This document shows, piece by piece, positions 37,274-46,487 of a DNA stretch of 64,000 bases; position 1 is the stretch's first letter, and each line of letters begins with the position of its first letter. The translations under genes and the position numbers were made by a program. The notes beneath the pieces are model-generated. The model worked only from the letters and a program-made list of their open reading frames with translations, did not search any database and was not told the origin of the DNA. This DNA is from Christiangramia portivictoriae DSM 23547 (lineage in GTDB: Bacteria > Bacteroidota > Bacteroidia > Flavobacteriales > Flavobacteriaceae): positions 1-64,000 of the forward strand of contig NZ_AUHF01000008.1 of assembly GCF_000423045.1 (NCBI RefSeq). Reading direction: 5' to 3'.

Positions 37274-40252
37274 ATGAAGTTAAAATTTCTGCTTTTGGGA
37301 ATAGTCCTTAGTGTGAGCTCAGCTTATGCACAGGATTATTTCCCGAAAAACGATGGTGTTAAAACCGAAAACACCAATTACACCGTCTTTAAAAACGCTA
37401 GGATCCACGTGGATCCAAAGACGATCATTGAAAATGGAATGTTCGCCATTCAAAATGGGAAGATCACCGCTGTTGGAAAGAAAGTCTCCATTCCGGAAAA
37501 CAGTATTGTGGTCGATCTTGCCGGAAAAGAAGTTTATCCTTCTTTTATAGACCTGTATTCCAGTTTTGGAATAGGAAAACCAAAACGTGTGGAGGGCGGT
37601 AATGGACCGCAGTATGATGCTAATCGCGAAGGATTTTACTGGAACGATCATATTCGTCCAGAAACCAATGCTGTGGCACATTTTAAATATGACGCCGGCG
37701 ATGCCAGTAAATTGCTGGAAGCTGGTTTTGGTGCCGTAAATACTCATGTCCCAGATGGAATCGTACGTGGTTCTGGTATGCTGGTGGCACTTACACCTAA
37801 TGTGAGCGAGGGCGACCGAATCCTGAACGACAGATCTGCTCAATACCTTTCTTTTGATAAAAGTGTACTATCCAGACAGTCCTACCCTACCTCACTAATG
37901 GGTGCTACTGCCCTGCTTAGACAAACCTATATCGATGCCAGCTGGTATGAGAAAGGAAATGCCAAGAATAAAGATCTTGCGTTAGAAGCCCTGAATAAAA
38001 ATAAAAACCTTGTACAGATCTTCGCTACAGACAATCTGCTGAACGAATTTAGAGCAGATAAAGTAGGTGATGAATTTGGTATTCAATATGTACTCTTAGG
38101 AAGTGGGAAAGAATATCAGCGACTGGACAAAGTGAAAAGTTCCAACGCTACGTATATCGTTCCGTTAAAATTCCCGGCAGCTTTCGATGTGGAAGACCCA
38201 TATCTCACCAAGCATCTGGGGCTTGAAGAAATGAGAGAATGGAATCAGGCACCTGCGAATTTGGCCATGTTGGAAAAGCAGGAAATTGCTTTTACGATCA
38301 CCACACATGACATCGATCCAGCGAAAGATTTCAAATCCAATTTGGTGAAAGCAATGGAATTTGGATTGACCAAAGAGGCAGCTCTGGCCGCTCTTACCAC
38401 TATTCCTGCCAGAACACTGGGACAGGAAGGAAAGATTGGTACTATTAAGGAAGGTGCCTGGGCGAATTTCCTGATTACTTCCGGAGACTTTTTTGACAAA
38501 GAGACCACGTTATTCGAGAACTGGGTTCAGGGTGAAAAAAAGGTATTAAACAGCATGAATGTAACCGACATAACCGGGAAATATGACCTGGAACTGGATG
38601 GGAATACGTACCTGCTGGCTATTACTGGAGAACCTACGAAGCCAAATGCGGAAGTTACCTTGGATGATACTAAAATAGGATCAAAACTGAGTGTGTCTGA
38701 AAACTGGATGAATCTTTTGATCTCTTCTCCAGATACTACCAAAACTGAGTACATCAGGCTGGTAGCGAAGGTTCCTGCAAATTCTAAGAACATTTCAGGA
38801 AAAGCGATTCTGCCAAATGGAAAAGAAACCCGTTTTCAGGCTAATATGAAAGATTCTGAAAAAGCGGAAGAAAATGAAGACAGTAAAACGAAAAGTGACA
38901 GTGCACCTCGTGAACTGATCGCGGTTACCTATCCAAATGTTGCCTATGGTTTTAAGGAAAGACCAAAGCAGCAGGATGTTCTATTTAAGAATGCAACTGT
39001 ATGGACCAGCGAAGATGAAGGAGTTCTGGAAAATACAGATGTATTGGTAAAAGACGGTAAGATCGTAAAGATTGGTACAGATCTTAGTGCCGGCAGGGCT
39101 CAGGTGATTGATGCTACCGGGAAACATTTAACTGCCGGAATCATTGATGAACATTCCCATATCGCCGCATCAGATATTAATGAAGCAGGTCACAACTCTT
39201 CTGCTGAAGTGACCATGGAAGATGTCGTGGATCCAACAGATATCAACATCTATCGTAATCTCGCTGGTGGTGTTACCACAATTCAGCTACTGCATGGTTC
39301 TGCCAATCCAATTGGTGGTAGATCTGCAATTCTGAAATTAAAATGGGGAGCTCCGGCAGATGAATTGATCTTCGAACAGGCACCACCTTTCATCAAATTT
39401 GCGCTTGGTGAAAACGTAAAACAATCCAACTGGAGCGGAAATCGTTTCCCACAAACCAGAATGGGTGTAGAACAGGTTTTTATAGATTACTTCAGCCGGG
39501 CAAAGGCCTATGAAAAGGAAAAGCAGGCTGCTGGCGAGAATTTCAGAAAAGACCTGGAAATGGAAACCCTGGTAGAGATCCTGAACGGAGAGCGCTTTAT
39601 CTCTTCTCACTCTTATATTCAGAGCGAGATCAATATGTTGATGAATGTTGCTGAAATGTTCGATTTCAATATCAATACTTTTACCCATATTCTTGAAGGC
39701 TACAAAGTAGCAGATAAGATGAAAGAGCATGGTGTTGGAGCTTCTACCTTTTCAGACTGGTGGGCTTACAAATATGAAGTGAACGATGCGATCCCTTATA
39801 ATGCGGCCATCATGAACGAAGTTGGTCTCACGGTAGCCATTAACAGTGATGATGCTGAAATGAGCAGACGCCTGAACCAGGAAGCTGCCAAAAGTGTGAA
39901 GTATGGCGGAATGAGTGAAGAGGACGCCTGGAAAATGGTAACGATCAATCCTGCAAAATTACTTCACGTAGATAACCTGGTTGGAAGCATCAAGACAGGC
40001 AAACAGGCAGATCTTGTTCTATGGAACGAACATCCGCTGTCGATCTACTCGATTCCTGAGAAAACGATGATCGAGGGAGTTGTTTACTTCGATAAGGACA
40101 GAGACCTGGAACTTCGGAAAGAGATTCAGAAAGAAAGAAGCAGTCTTGTAAGCCAGATGCTTAAGGAAAAGAACAGTGGCGTTAAAACACAACCAGTGAA
40201 AAAGAAAGAAAAGCAGCATGTACACTGTGATCTTTTGGAAGCTGTAAAATAA
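37274..40252 (+). CDS. Large exported amidohydrolase-like protein with two modules
   Basis: This protein of 992 residues starts best at ATG 37274 (MKLKFLLLGIVLSVSSAYAQ, cleaved signal); an ATG at 37241 would add 11 residues. It holds two amidohydrolase-superfamily modules. The first (about 20-440) keeps the composite beta domain (NGKITAVGKK, GKIGTIKEGAWANFLI) but lacks the HxH metal motif. The second (about 550-990) keeps metal ligands: DEHSHIAAS near 625, SSHSYIQSE near 778, THILEGY near 803 and NSDDAEM near 857. It resembles imidazolonepropionase and related cyclic-amide hydrolases. The substrate is unknown. A smaller relative follows 10 bases later. Confidence 0.88.
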   Translation: MKLKFLLLGIVLSVSSAYAQDYFPKNDGVKTENTNYTVFKNARIHVDPKTIIENGMFAIQNGKITAVGKKVSIPENSIVVDLAGKEVYPSFIDLYSSFGIGKPKRVEGGNGPQYDANREGFYWNDHIRPETNAVAHFKYDAGDASKLLEAGFGAVNTHVPDGIVRGSGMLVALTPNVSEGDRILNDRSAQYLSFDKSVLSRQSYPTSLMGATALLRQTYIDASWYEKGNAKNKDLALEALNKNKNLVQIFATDNLLNEFRADKVGDEFGIQYVLLGSGKEYQRLDKVKSSNATYIVPLKFPAAFDVEDPYLTKHLGLEEMREWNQAPANLAMLEKQEIAFTITTHDIDPAKDFKSNLVKAMEFGLTKEAALAALTTIPARTLGQEGKIGTIKEGAWANFLITSGDFFDKETTLFENWVQGEKKVLNSMNVTDITGKYDLELDGNTYLLAITGEPTKPNAEVTLDDTKIGSKLSVSENWMNLLISSPDTTKTEYIRLVAKVPANSKNISGKAILPNGKETRFQANMKDSEKAEENEDSKTKSDSAPRELIAVTYPNVAYGFKERPKQQDVLFKNATVWTSEDEGVLENTDVLVKDGKIVKIGTDLSAGRAQVIDATGKHLTAGIIDEHSHIAASDINEAGHNSSAEVTMEDVVDPTDINIYRNLAGGVTTIQLLHGSANPIGGRSAILKLKWGAPADELIFEQAPPFIKFALGENVKQSNWSGNRFPQTRMGVEQVFIDYFSRAKAYEKEKQAAGENFRKDLEMETLVEILNGERFISSHSYIQSEINMLMNVAEMFDFNINTFTHILEGYKVADKMKEHGVGASTFSDWWAYKYEVNDAIPYNAAIMNEVGLTVAINSDDAEMSRRLNQEAAKSVKYGGMSEEDAWKMVTINPAKLLHVDNLVGSIKTGKQADLVLWNEHPLSIYSIPEKTMIEGVVYFDKDRDLELRKEIQKERSSLVSQMLKEKNSGVKTQPVKKKEKQHVHCDLLEAVK

Positions 40253-40262
40253 TATACTGAAG

Positions 40263-41576
40263 ATGAAAAAATTAAATTTATATATAGGATTGCTGAGTTT
40301 ACTTTTCTGCGGAAACAGTTTTGCTCAACAAACCCCGGCACCAGAGCAGGCTGAAGCGATCAGTATTGTAGGTGCTACCGCTCATATTGGAAATGGAGAA
40401 GTGATCGAGAATAGCCTGATCATACTGGAAGACGGTAAGATCACTGAGATCATAGCTGCAGATCTCACAAAAAGACAATATCCTGGAAAACAGATCGATG
40501 CTACAGGAAAACATGTATATCCAGGGATTATCGCTCCAAATACCACACTGGGGTTGGTAGAGATCGCTTCTGTAAAGGCCACGGAAGACCAGGATGAGAT
40601 GGGTGACATGTTACCTAATGTAAGAAGTCTTATCGCCTACAATACAGAAAGTAAGATCGTAGAGTCCATGCGACCCAACGGAGTGCTACTCGGCCAGGTG
40701 GTTCCTCGAGGCGGATTGATTTCCGGGACCTCCTCCATCGTTCAATTTGACGCGTGGAATTGGGAGGATGCTACTGTAAAGGCTGATGATGGATTGCATA
40801 TCAACTGGCCAGATTCGTTTAGACGTGGTCGCTGGTGGAGAGGTGAAGATCCTGGCCTTAAACCTAATAAAGAGTACACCGAGGAAATTCAGAAATTGTC
40901 TGATTTCTTTGCTTCTTCCAAAGCTTATTTGAATGGAAACAGAAATGATCAGAACCTGCCGTTTCTAGCCATGGAAAAAGTTTTCAGCGGAGATAAAAAG
41001 GTTTTTGTCCATGCAAATGGGGAGAAGGAAATTCTTGATATCATTCAGTTTAAAAAAGACAACGAGCTATCTTCAGTAGTGATCGTTGGAGGATACGATG
41101 CGTTAGCGATCGCTTCAGAATTGAAAGATGCAGAGATCCCGGTTCTGGTAAATCGCCCTCACAGCACGCCCAACAATGCTTACGAAGATTATGACCAGCC
41201 TTATAAACTGGCGAAGTTACTGCATGATGCAGGAGTGATGGTTGGGCTGGAAAGCAGCGGACAAATGGAGCGTATGAATACCAGAAATCTCCCTTTTTAT
41301 GCTGGAACGGTGGCTGCCTTCGGGATGGATAAAGAAGACGCTTTAAGTCTTATCACCTCCAATAATGCCAGGATCCTTGGAATCGATAGCGATTACGGAA
41401 CTCTTGAAAAAGGTAAATCTGCAACTCTTTTTATTTCTGAAGGTGATGCCCTGGACATGCGTAGCAATATCCTATCACATGCTTTTATCGACGGAAGGGA
41501 AATTAGCCTGGAAACTCATCAAACAGAACTGTGGAAACGCTATTCAAAAAAATATAGCGAGCAGGAATCTGAATAA
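40263..41576 (+). CDS. Exported amidohydrolase-like protein, metal site not evident
   Basis: This 437-residue protein has a signal peptide (MKKLNLYIGLLSLLFCGNSFAQ) and the composite domain of the superfamily (SIVGATAHIGNGEVIENSLIILEDGK-type opening, closing SDYGTLEKGKSATLFISEGD). In the barrel the place of HxH reads YPGIIAPNTTLGL and no clear His pairs follow. It may be a non-catalytic partner of the large amidohydrolase encoded just upstream, or may use other ligands. The two genes form one transcript ending at the hairpin 18 bases downstream. Confidence 0.85.
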   Translation: MKKLNLYIGLLSLLFCGNSFAQQTPAPEQAEAISIVGATAHIGNGEVIENSLIILEDGKITEIIAADLTKRQYPGKQIDATGKHVYPGIIAPNTTLGLVEIASVKATEDQDEMGDMLPNVRSLIAYNTESKIVESMRPNGVLLGQVVPRGGLISGTSSIVQFDAWNWEDATVKADDGLHINWPDSFRRGRWWRGEDPGLKPNKEYTEEIQKLSDFFASSKAYLNGNRNDQNLPFLAMEKVFSGDKKVFVHANGEKEILDIIQFKKDNELSSVVIVGGYDALAIASELKDAEIPVLVNRPHSTPNNAYEDYDQPYKLAKLLHDAGVMVGLESSGQMERMNTRNLPFYAGTVAAFGMDKEDALSLITSNNARILGIDSDYGTLEKGKSATLFISEGDALDMRSNILSHAFIDGREISLETHQTELWKRYSKKYSEQESE

Positions 41577-41593
41577 TTGAACAATTGTACAAG

Positions 41594-41658
41594 GTTGCCC
41601 GAAGGACCGGAATGGAATGCTGCAGAGCGTCTACCCGAGCCTTCGGGCAACTTTTTTT
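41594..41658 (+). terminator. Long-loop terminator after the amidohydrolase pair
   Basis: GTTGCCCGAAGG (41594-41605) and CCTTCGGGCAAC (41640-41651) form a perfect 12-base stem followed by seven T. The 34-base GC-rich loop is far longer than in ordinary terminators. Confidence 0.8.
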
Positions 41659-41674
41659 ATGCTTAATATCTGCT

Positions 41675-41682
41675 TACTTTTG
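41675..41682 (+). promoter_or_regulatory. -7 element of the SpoU-type methyltransferase gene
   Basis: TACTTTTG matches TAnnTTTG and ends 5 bases before the ATG at 41688, where transcription would be expected to begin. Confidence 0.6.
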
Positions 41683-41687
41683 TGATT

Positions 41688-42500
41688 ATGTTGAAAAAGA
41701 TCACCAGCCTGCAAAACCGGGAAATAAAATGGTTGCTGCAATTACAGGAAAAGTCAAGAAGTAGAAAAAAGGAAAAAGCATTCCTTGTTGAAGGCCTCAG
41801 AGAAATAGAACTGGCCGTAAACCATCATTTCGAACTGCTCCATATTTATTATGTACCTGAAAAAATCGATTTTCAGGAGGTTCTTGAGCTCGCTAAAAAA
41901 GGCGATCAACATACAGAACAGATGACCGAACTTTCCCAGGAAGTATATGAGAAAGTCGCTTATCGCGGTAGTACTGAAGGTGTTATTGCCGTTTTTCGTA
42001 CCCGTGAAAACGAACTGGAAGATTTAAACTTTAACTCAGCTTCTCCTTTGATCCTGATCGCTGAAGCACCCGAAAAGCCAGGAAATATTGGAGCGATCCT
42101 ACGAACTGCAGATGCTGCAGGAGTAGATGCGGTCATTATCGCCAATCCCAAAACAGATCTATATAATCCTAACATTATTAGAAGTAGTGTTGGCTGTGTT
42201 TTCACCAACAATATAGCCACCGGGGAAACTTCAGAGATCATCGAATTTCTTCGGAATAAGAACATTCATATTTATGCAGCCATTTTACAGGAAGCCAAAG
42301 CATATCATGAAGTGAACTTTAAAGGACCTGCTGCGATCGTTGTTGGAACTGAAGCCACCGGACTTAGCGAATCTTGGCGGGAAAATTCTCTCCAGAATAT
42401 TATCATTCCCATGCAGGGAGCCATCGATAGTATGAATGTTTCTGTTGCTGCCGGAATCCTTATTTTTGAAGCACGAAGACAACGTGGTTTTAACCAATAA
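41688..42500 (+). CDS. TrmH/SpoU-family RNA 2'-O-methyltransferase
   Basis: This 270-residue SPOUT methyltransferase should methylate a ribose in rRNA or tRNA using S-adenosylmethionine. The N-terminal substrate domain (LQEKSRSRKKEKAFLVEGLREIE) resembles RlmB-type enzymes. The knot domain has EKPGNIGAILRTADAAG near 125 (motif 1), VVGTEATGLSESW near 218 (motif 2) and QGAIDSMNVSVAAGILIFE near 244 (motif 3). I chose ATG 41688 over GTG 41682 because GTG is part of the promoter element. The exact target nucleotide cannot be told. Confidence 0.9.
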   Translation: MLKKITSLQNREIKWLLQLQEKSRSRKKEKAFLVEGLREIELAVNHHFELLHIYYVPEKIDFQEVLELAKKGDQHTEQMTELSQEVYEKVAYRGSTEGVIAVFRTRENELEDLNFNSASPLILIAEAPEKPGNIGAILRTADAAGVDAVIIANPKTDLYNPNIIRSSVGCVFTNNIATGETSEIIEFLRNKNIHIYAAILQEAKAYHEVNFKGPAAIVVGTEATGLSESWRENSLQNIIIPMQGAIDSMNVSVAAGILIFEARRQRGFNQ

Positions 42501-42511
42501 AAGCATAGATT

Positions 42512-43750
42512 TTGCAAGCCGAAACCCTGTATTATATCATTCTTGGAGTTGTGATCGCCGATTTTCTTATCGACACGCTGCTGGATACCCTGAACGCAAG
42601 ACACTTTAATGACCCAATTCCTGAGGAACTGGCAGATGTGTACGACGACAGCAAATATGAAACGTCACAACGCTATAAAAAAGAGCGTTATCGGTTCGGG
42701 TTGCTTTCTTCCGTCTTTACGGTGATGCTAACGGTACTTTTTTTGGTTTTTGAAGGCTTTGCTACGGTAGATGAGATGGCACGTTCTCTAGCTGATCATC
42801 CCATCACGATTGGTCTCATTTTCTTCGGGACTATTGTGATAGGCAGCGACCTCTTAACTACACCTTTTTCTTGGTACAGCACTTTTGTAATTGAAGAAAA
42901 GTATGGTTTTAATAAGACCAGTAGAAAAACCTTTTTGATGGATAAAGTAAAAGGTCTGCTAATGACCATGATTGTGGGAGGCGGGATTCTGGCTTTGATC
43001 ATCTGGTTTTATATGATAGCGGGAGATGACTTCTGGTGGTATGCCTGGATTCTCGTATCGGTCTTCGTGATTTTAATGAACATGTTTTATGCAAAATTGA
43101 TAGTCCCACTTTTCAATAAACAAACCGCCCTTGAATCTGGTAGCCTAAGAACCAAAATTGAAACCTATGCGGCGAAAGTAGGCTTTCAACTGGACAATAT
43201 TTTTGTGATCGATGGCTCCAGAAGATCGACGAAAGCCAACGCGTATTTTTCCGGGTTCGGTTCTGAAAAAAGAGTCACTCTCTATGATACCCTTATCAAT
43301 GACCTGGAAGAAGAAGAGATTGTTGCCGTTCTGGCACATGAGGTTGGTCATTACAAAAAAAAACATATTATCTATAATTTGATCGCTTCCATAGCGACAA
43401 CTGGGTTTACTCTGTGGCTGCTATCCTTATTCGTTGGCAATCCGTTATTATCTTCAGCATTGAGCGTAAGCGAACCCAGTTTTCATATTGGTCTTATAGG
43501 CTTCGGAATTTTATATAGTCCTATTTCAGAAGTGACAGGACTTCTAATGAATTACATCTCCAGAAAGTTTGAGTACCAGGCAGATGATTATGCCAGCGCC
43601 ACCTACGATGCCAAATACCTCATTAGCAGTCTAAAAAAATTATCGGGAAATACATTGAGCAACCTAACTCCGCATAAAACCTATATTTTCGTACATTACT
43701 CCCATCCAAGTTTACTGCAAAGATTTCAGAATTTGAAGGCAGCTATTTAG
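42512..43750 (+). CDS. M48-family CAAX-type metallopeptidase (Ste24-like)
   Basis: This 412-residue membrane zinc protease has the Ste24 layout with helices near 5-22, 60-85, 98-120, 150-175 and 180-200. The zinc motif is AHEVGHYKKKH (His276, Glu277, His280), the third ligand a Glu in SRKFEYQADDYA near 350, and two more helices lie between them. Bacteria lack prenylated CAAX proteins, so it probably handles membrane-protein quality control. It starts with TTG at 42512, as no ATG or GTG fits the family start. It lies 11 bases after the methyltransferase gene. Confidence 0.9.
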   Translation: MQAETLYYIILGVVIADFLIDTLLDTLNARHFNDPIPEELADVYDDSKYETSQRYKKERYRFGLLSSVFTVMLTVLFLVFEGFATVDEMARSLADHPITIGLIFFGTIVIGSDLLTTPFSWYSTFVIEEKYGFNKTSRKTFLMDKVKGLLMTMIVGGGILALIIWFYMIAGDDFWWYAWILVSVFVILMNMFYAKLIVPLFNKQTALESGSLRTKIETYAAKVGFQLDNIFVIDGSRRSTKANAYFSGFGSEKRVTLYDTLINDLEEEEIVAVLAHEVGHYKKKHIIYNLIASIATTGFTLWLLSLFVGNPLLSSALSVSEPSFHIGLIGFGILYSPISEVTGLLMNYISRKFEYQADDYASATYDAKYLISSLKKLSGNTLSNLTPHKTYIFVHYSHPSLLQRFQNLKAAI

Positions 43751-43781
43751 TTGTTTACTTTTTATCTTAATTGTACTTTTA
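43751..43781 (+). promoter_or_regulatory. Promoter of the RelA/SpoT gene
   Basis: TTG at 43751 is followed after 20 bases by TACTTTTA (43774-43781), one base off the -7 consensus. The element ends 4 bases before the ATG, so the transcript may be leaderless. Confidence 0.6.
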
Positions 43782-43785
43782 ACTT

Positions 43786-45996
43786 ATGACCGAAGCTGCG
43801 ATAGAAAAGGAGAACAAGCAAATCGCCAGGCAATACAAAGAATTGCTGCGTATAAGCTACCAGACACTTTCCGAAGATGATAAGAAACTCATTCGTAAAG
43901 CGTTTGACACTGCCGTGGATGCACATAAAGATCAGCGTCGAAAATCTGGTGAAGCTTATATTTTTCATCCTATTGCAGTAGCCAAGATAGTAGCTTCAGA
44001 AATTGGTCTGGATGCCACGTCCATCGCCGCAGCCCTGTTGCATGATGTGGTGGAAGATACCGAATATACTCTCGCGAACATTGAAAAGATGTTTGGAGAG
44101 ACCGTGGCTAAGATCGTTGATGGCCTTACCAAAATTTCCAGTCTTAAAAAAGACAAGGATGTTTCGCTACAGGCCGAGAACTTCCGGAAAATGCTCCTTA
44201 CCCTGAATGATGATGTTCGTGTGATCATCATTAAAATCGCAGACCGCTTGCATAACATGCAAACCATGGATGCCATGCGTGCCGATAAGCAAATCAAGAT
44301 AGCTTCGGAAACCTTGTACATTTACGCACCACTGGCGCACAGGATTGGTCTCTACAATATTAAAACCGAACTGGAAGATCTTGGATTAAAGTATACAGAC
44401 CCTGAAGTTTACCAGGACATCCTTACTAAGATCAAGGAAAGTAAAGAACAACAGGACATTTACATCAAGGAATTTAGTCGTGTGATCGAAGATTCGCTGG
44501 ACAAGGAGTCTTTAGATTACAGCATTAAAGGAAGACCTAAATCCATTTATAGCATCAACCGGAAGATCCAGACACAGAACATTAGTTTTGACGAGATCTA
44601 CGATAAGTTTGCGATCAGGATCATTTATAAAAGTGAACCATCTCAGGAGAAGTTCCTGGCATGGAAGATCTACTCCATAGTTACCGATCATTTTCGTCCG
44701 AATCCCACAAGGCTGAGAGACTGGATCTCTTCTCCCAAATCTACAGGATACGAGGCTCTGCATATAACGGTAATGGGGCCAAAAGGCAGATGGGTGGAAG
44801 TCCAGATTCGTAGTGAGCGAATGAATGAAATTGCAGAAAAAGGCTATGCCGCTCACTATAAGTATAAGCAGGGTAATAACAATAATGAAGAGCGAGGTTT
44901 TGAGGAATGGGTCACCAGGCTTCAGGAAGCACTGGAAAACCCGGAGGTGAATGCTGTCGACTTTGTAGAACAATTCAAATTAAATCTTTATTCAAAAGAG
45001 ATATTTGTTTTTACTCCTCAGGGTGATTTAAAATCTCTTCCGAAGGGATCCACACCACTGGACTTCGCTTTCAGCATTCATACAGAAATTGGTTTGCGTA
45101 CGCGCGGTGCCCGAGTGAACAGCAAACTGGTTCCTTTAAGTCATGAATTACGAAGTGGAGATCAGGTGGAGATCATAACTTCAGACAATGCCAAGCCGAA
45201 TGTAAACTGGTTAGACTACGCGACTACTGCCAGAGCCCGGGCGAAGATCAAATCTTCATTAAAGGATGAAAAGAAAGAGATTGCAGAAGAAGGCAAGGCT
45301 GTACTGGCTAGAAAACTGAAAGCACAAAAAATTCAGTTTAACGAGAAGTCGATCAACGAACTCGTGGTTTTCTTTAATCTGAAAACCAGTCTCGATCTTT
45401 TCTATCGTGTGGGTATTGGAAAAATAGACAACCAGGCGCTAAAAGATTTCGCTAACTCCCGCAGTAATTCACTGGTTAGTTATTTCAAAAGCAAGATCAA
45501 AAAACCACAGGTCGCTGCAGACATTCATAAGGATGAGATTACTGCCAAGTATGACCAGCTGGTATTTGGAAAGGAAGAAGAGAGGCTGGATTATAAACTA
45601 GCGAACTGTTGTAATCCTATTCCGGGAGATAATGTTTTCGGCTTTATTTCCGTGAATGATGGTATTAAGGTACACAAAAAAGACTGTCCAAATTCTTTGC
45701 AATTGCAGTCCAATTATGCCTATCGCATCATACAGGCAAAATGGATAGACAGTTCACAGCAGGATTTCCAGTCTGTCATCAAACTCCAGGGCATCGATAA
45801 TCTTGGCCTGGTAAGTGAAATTACCAAGGAGATCTCAAGGAACCTTGGCGTTAACATGAAAAACCTGAATTTTGACAGTTCTGATGGTATTTTCAACGGA
45901 AGAATAACGCTGGTTGTGAAGAACAACAATAACCTGAATACGATCATCCAGAGACTGAAAAAAATTAACGGCATAGACAAGGTAAGCCGTGAATAA
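43786..45996 (+). CDS. Bifunctional (p)ppGpp synthetase/hydrolase, RelA/SpoT homologue
   Basis: This 736-residue long RSH protein makes and degrades the stringent-response alarmone (p)ppGpp. The HD hydrolase domain (about 45-200) is intact, with FHPIAVAKI and LLHDVVEDT (His86, Asp87, Glu90, Asp91). The synthetase domain (about 240-360) has [23 protein letters not shown] and [28 protein letters not shown] domain (about 400-460, [11 protein letters not shown]), the zinc-finger-like CCNPIPGD region near 608 and a C-terminal ACT domain (about 660-735) follow. Both activities are likely. It is probably the only long RSH in the genome, as usual in the phylum. Confidence 0.95.
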   Translation: MTEAAIEKENKQIARQYKELLRISYQTLSEDDKKLIRKAFDTAVDAHKDQRRKSGEAYIFHPIAVAKIVASEIGLDATSIAAALLHDVVEDTEYTLANIEKMFGETVAKIVDGLTKISSLKKDKDVSLQAENFRKMLLTLNDDVRVIIIKIADRLHNMQTMDAMRADKQIKIASETLYIYAPLAHRIGLYNIKTELEDLGLKYTDPEVYQDILTKIKESKEQQDIYIKEFSRVIEDSLDKESLDYSIKGRPKSIYSINRKIQTQNISFDEIYDKFAIRIIYKSEPSQEKFLAWKIYSIVTDHFRPNPTRLRDWISSPKSTGYEALHITVMGPKGRWVEVQIRSERMNEIAEKGYAAHYKYKQGNNNNEERGFEEWVTRLQEALENPEVNAVDFVEQFKLNLYSKEIFVFTPQGDLKSLPKGSTPLDFAFSIHTEIGLRTRGARVNSKLVPLSHELRSGDQVEIITSDNAKPNVNWLDYATTARARAKIKSSLKDEKKEIAEEGKAVLARKLKAQKIQFNEKSINELVVFFNLKTSLDLFYRVGIGKIDNQALKDFANSRSNSLVSYFKSKIKKPQVAADIHKDEITAKYDQLVFGKEEERLDYKLANCCNPIPGDNVFGFISVNDGIKVHKKDCPNSLQLQSNYAYRIIQAKWIDSSQQDFQSVIKLQGIDNLGLVSEITKEISRNLGVNMKNLNFDSSDGIFNGRITLVVKNNNNLNTIIQRLKKINGIDKVSRE

Positions 45997-46001
45997 ACTT
46001 T

Positions 46002-46009
46002 TACCTTTG
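46002..46009 (+). promoter_or_regulatory. -7 element ahead of the Fur-family gene
   Basis: TACCTTTG is an exact TAnnTTTG match ending 10 bases before the ATG. No TTG stands at the -33 distance, so the promoter is tentative. Confidence 0.5.
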
Positions 46010-46019
46010 CAGGGCAATT

Positions 46020-46475
46020 ATGAGCAAAAAAATCGTAAATAAAAACGATCAGGCGGTCGTAAAAAACGTTTTCACGAAGTATCTTGAAGAAAAGGGACAT
46101 CGTAAGACACCCGAACGTTTCGCCATTCTTCAGGAAATCTACAATTCTGAAGATCATTTCGATATTGAGTCTTTGTATATAATGATGAAGAACAAAAAAT
46201 ATCGAGTGAGCCGGGCAACCTTATACAACACGATCGAACTCCTATTGGAGTGCGGACTGGTTAGAAAACACCAGTTTGGGCAGAACCAGTCACAATACGA
46301 GAAATCCTATTTTGACCGGCAGCACGATCATATCATACTTACAGATACAGGCGAGGTGATTGAATTCTGCGATCCAAGGATCCAGAGTATCAAACAAACG
46401 ATCGAAGAGGTCTTTGACATCGAGATCAATAAACATTCCCTGTATTTCTACGGAAACAAAAAATCAACCAACTAA
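46020..46475 (+). CDS. Fur-family transcriptional regulator
   Basis: This 151-residue regulator has the Fur winged helix: [29 protein letters not shown] and the recognition helix [19 protein letters not shown]. The metal-binding dimerisation domain has [22 protein letters not shown]. The CxxC pairs of the structural zinc site are absent; LTDTG stands where most Fur proteins have CxxCG. The HDH sensory ligands remain. It could respond to iron, peroxide or another metal. purA starts 12 bases later, so the two probably share a message. Confidence 0.88.
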   Translation: MSKKIVNKNDQAVVKNVFTKYLEEKGHRKTPERFAILQEIYNSEDHFDIESLYIMMKNKKYRVSRATLYNTIELLLECGLVRKHQFGQNQSQYEKSYFDRQHDHIILTDTGEVIEFCDPRIQSIKQTIEEVFDIEINKHSLYFYGNKKSTN

Positions 46476-46487
46476 GTTTAAGAATTC

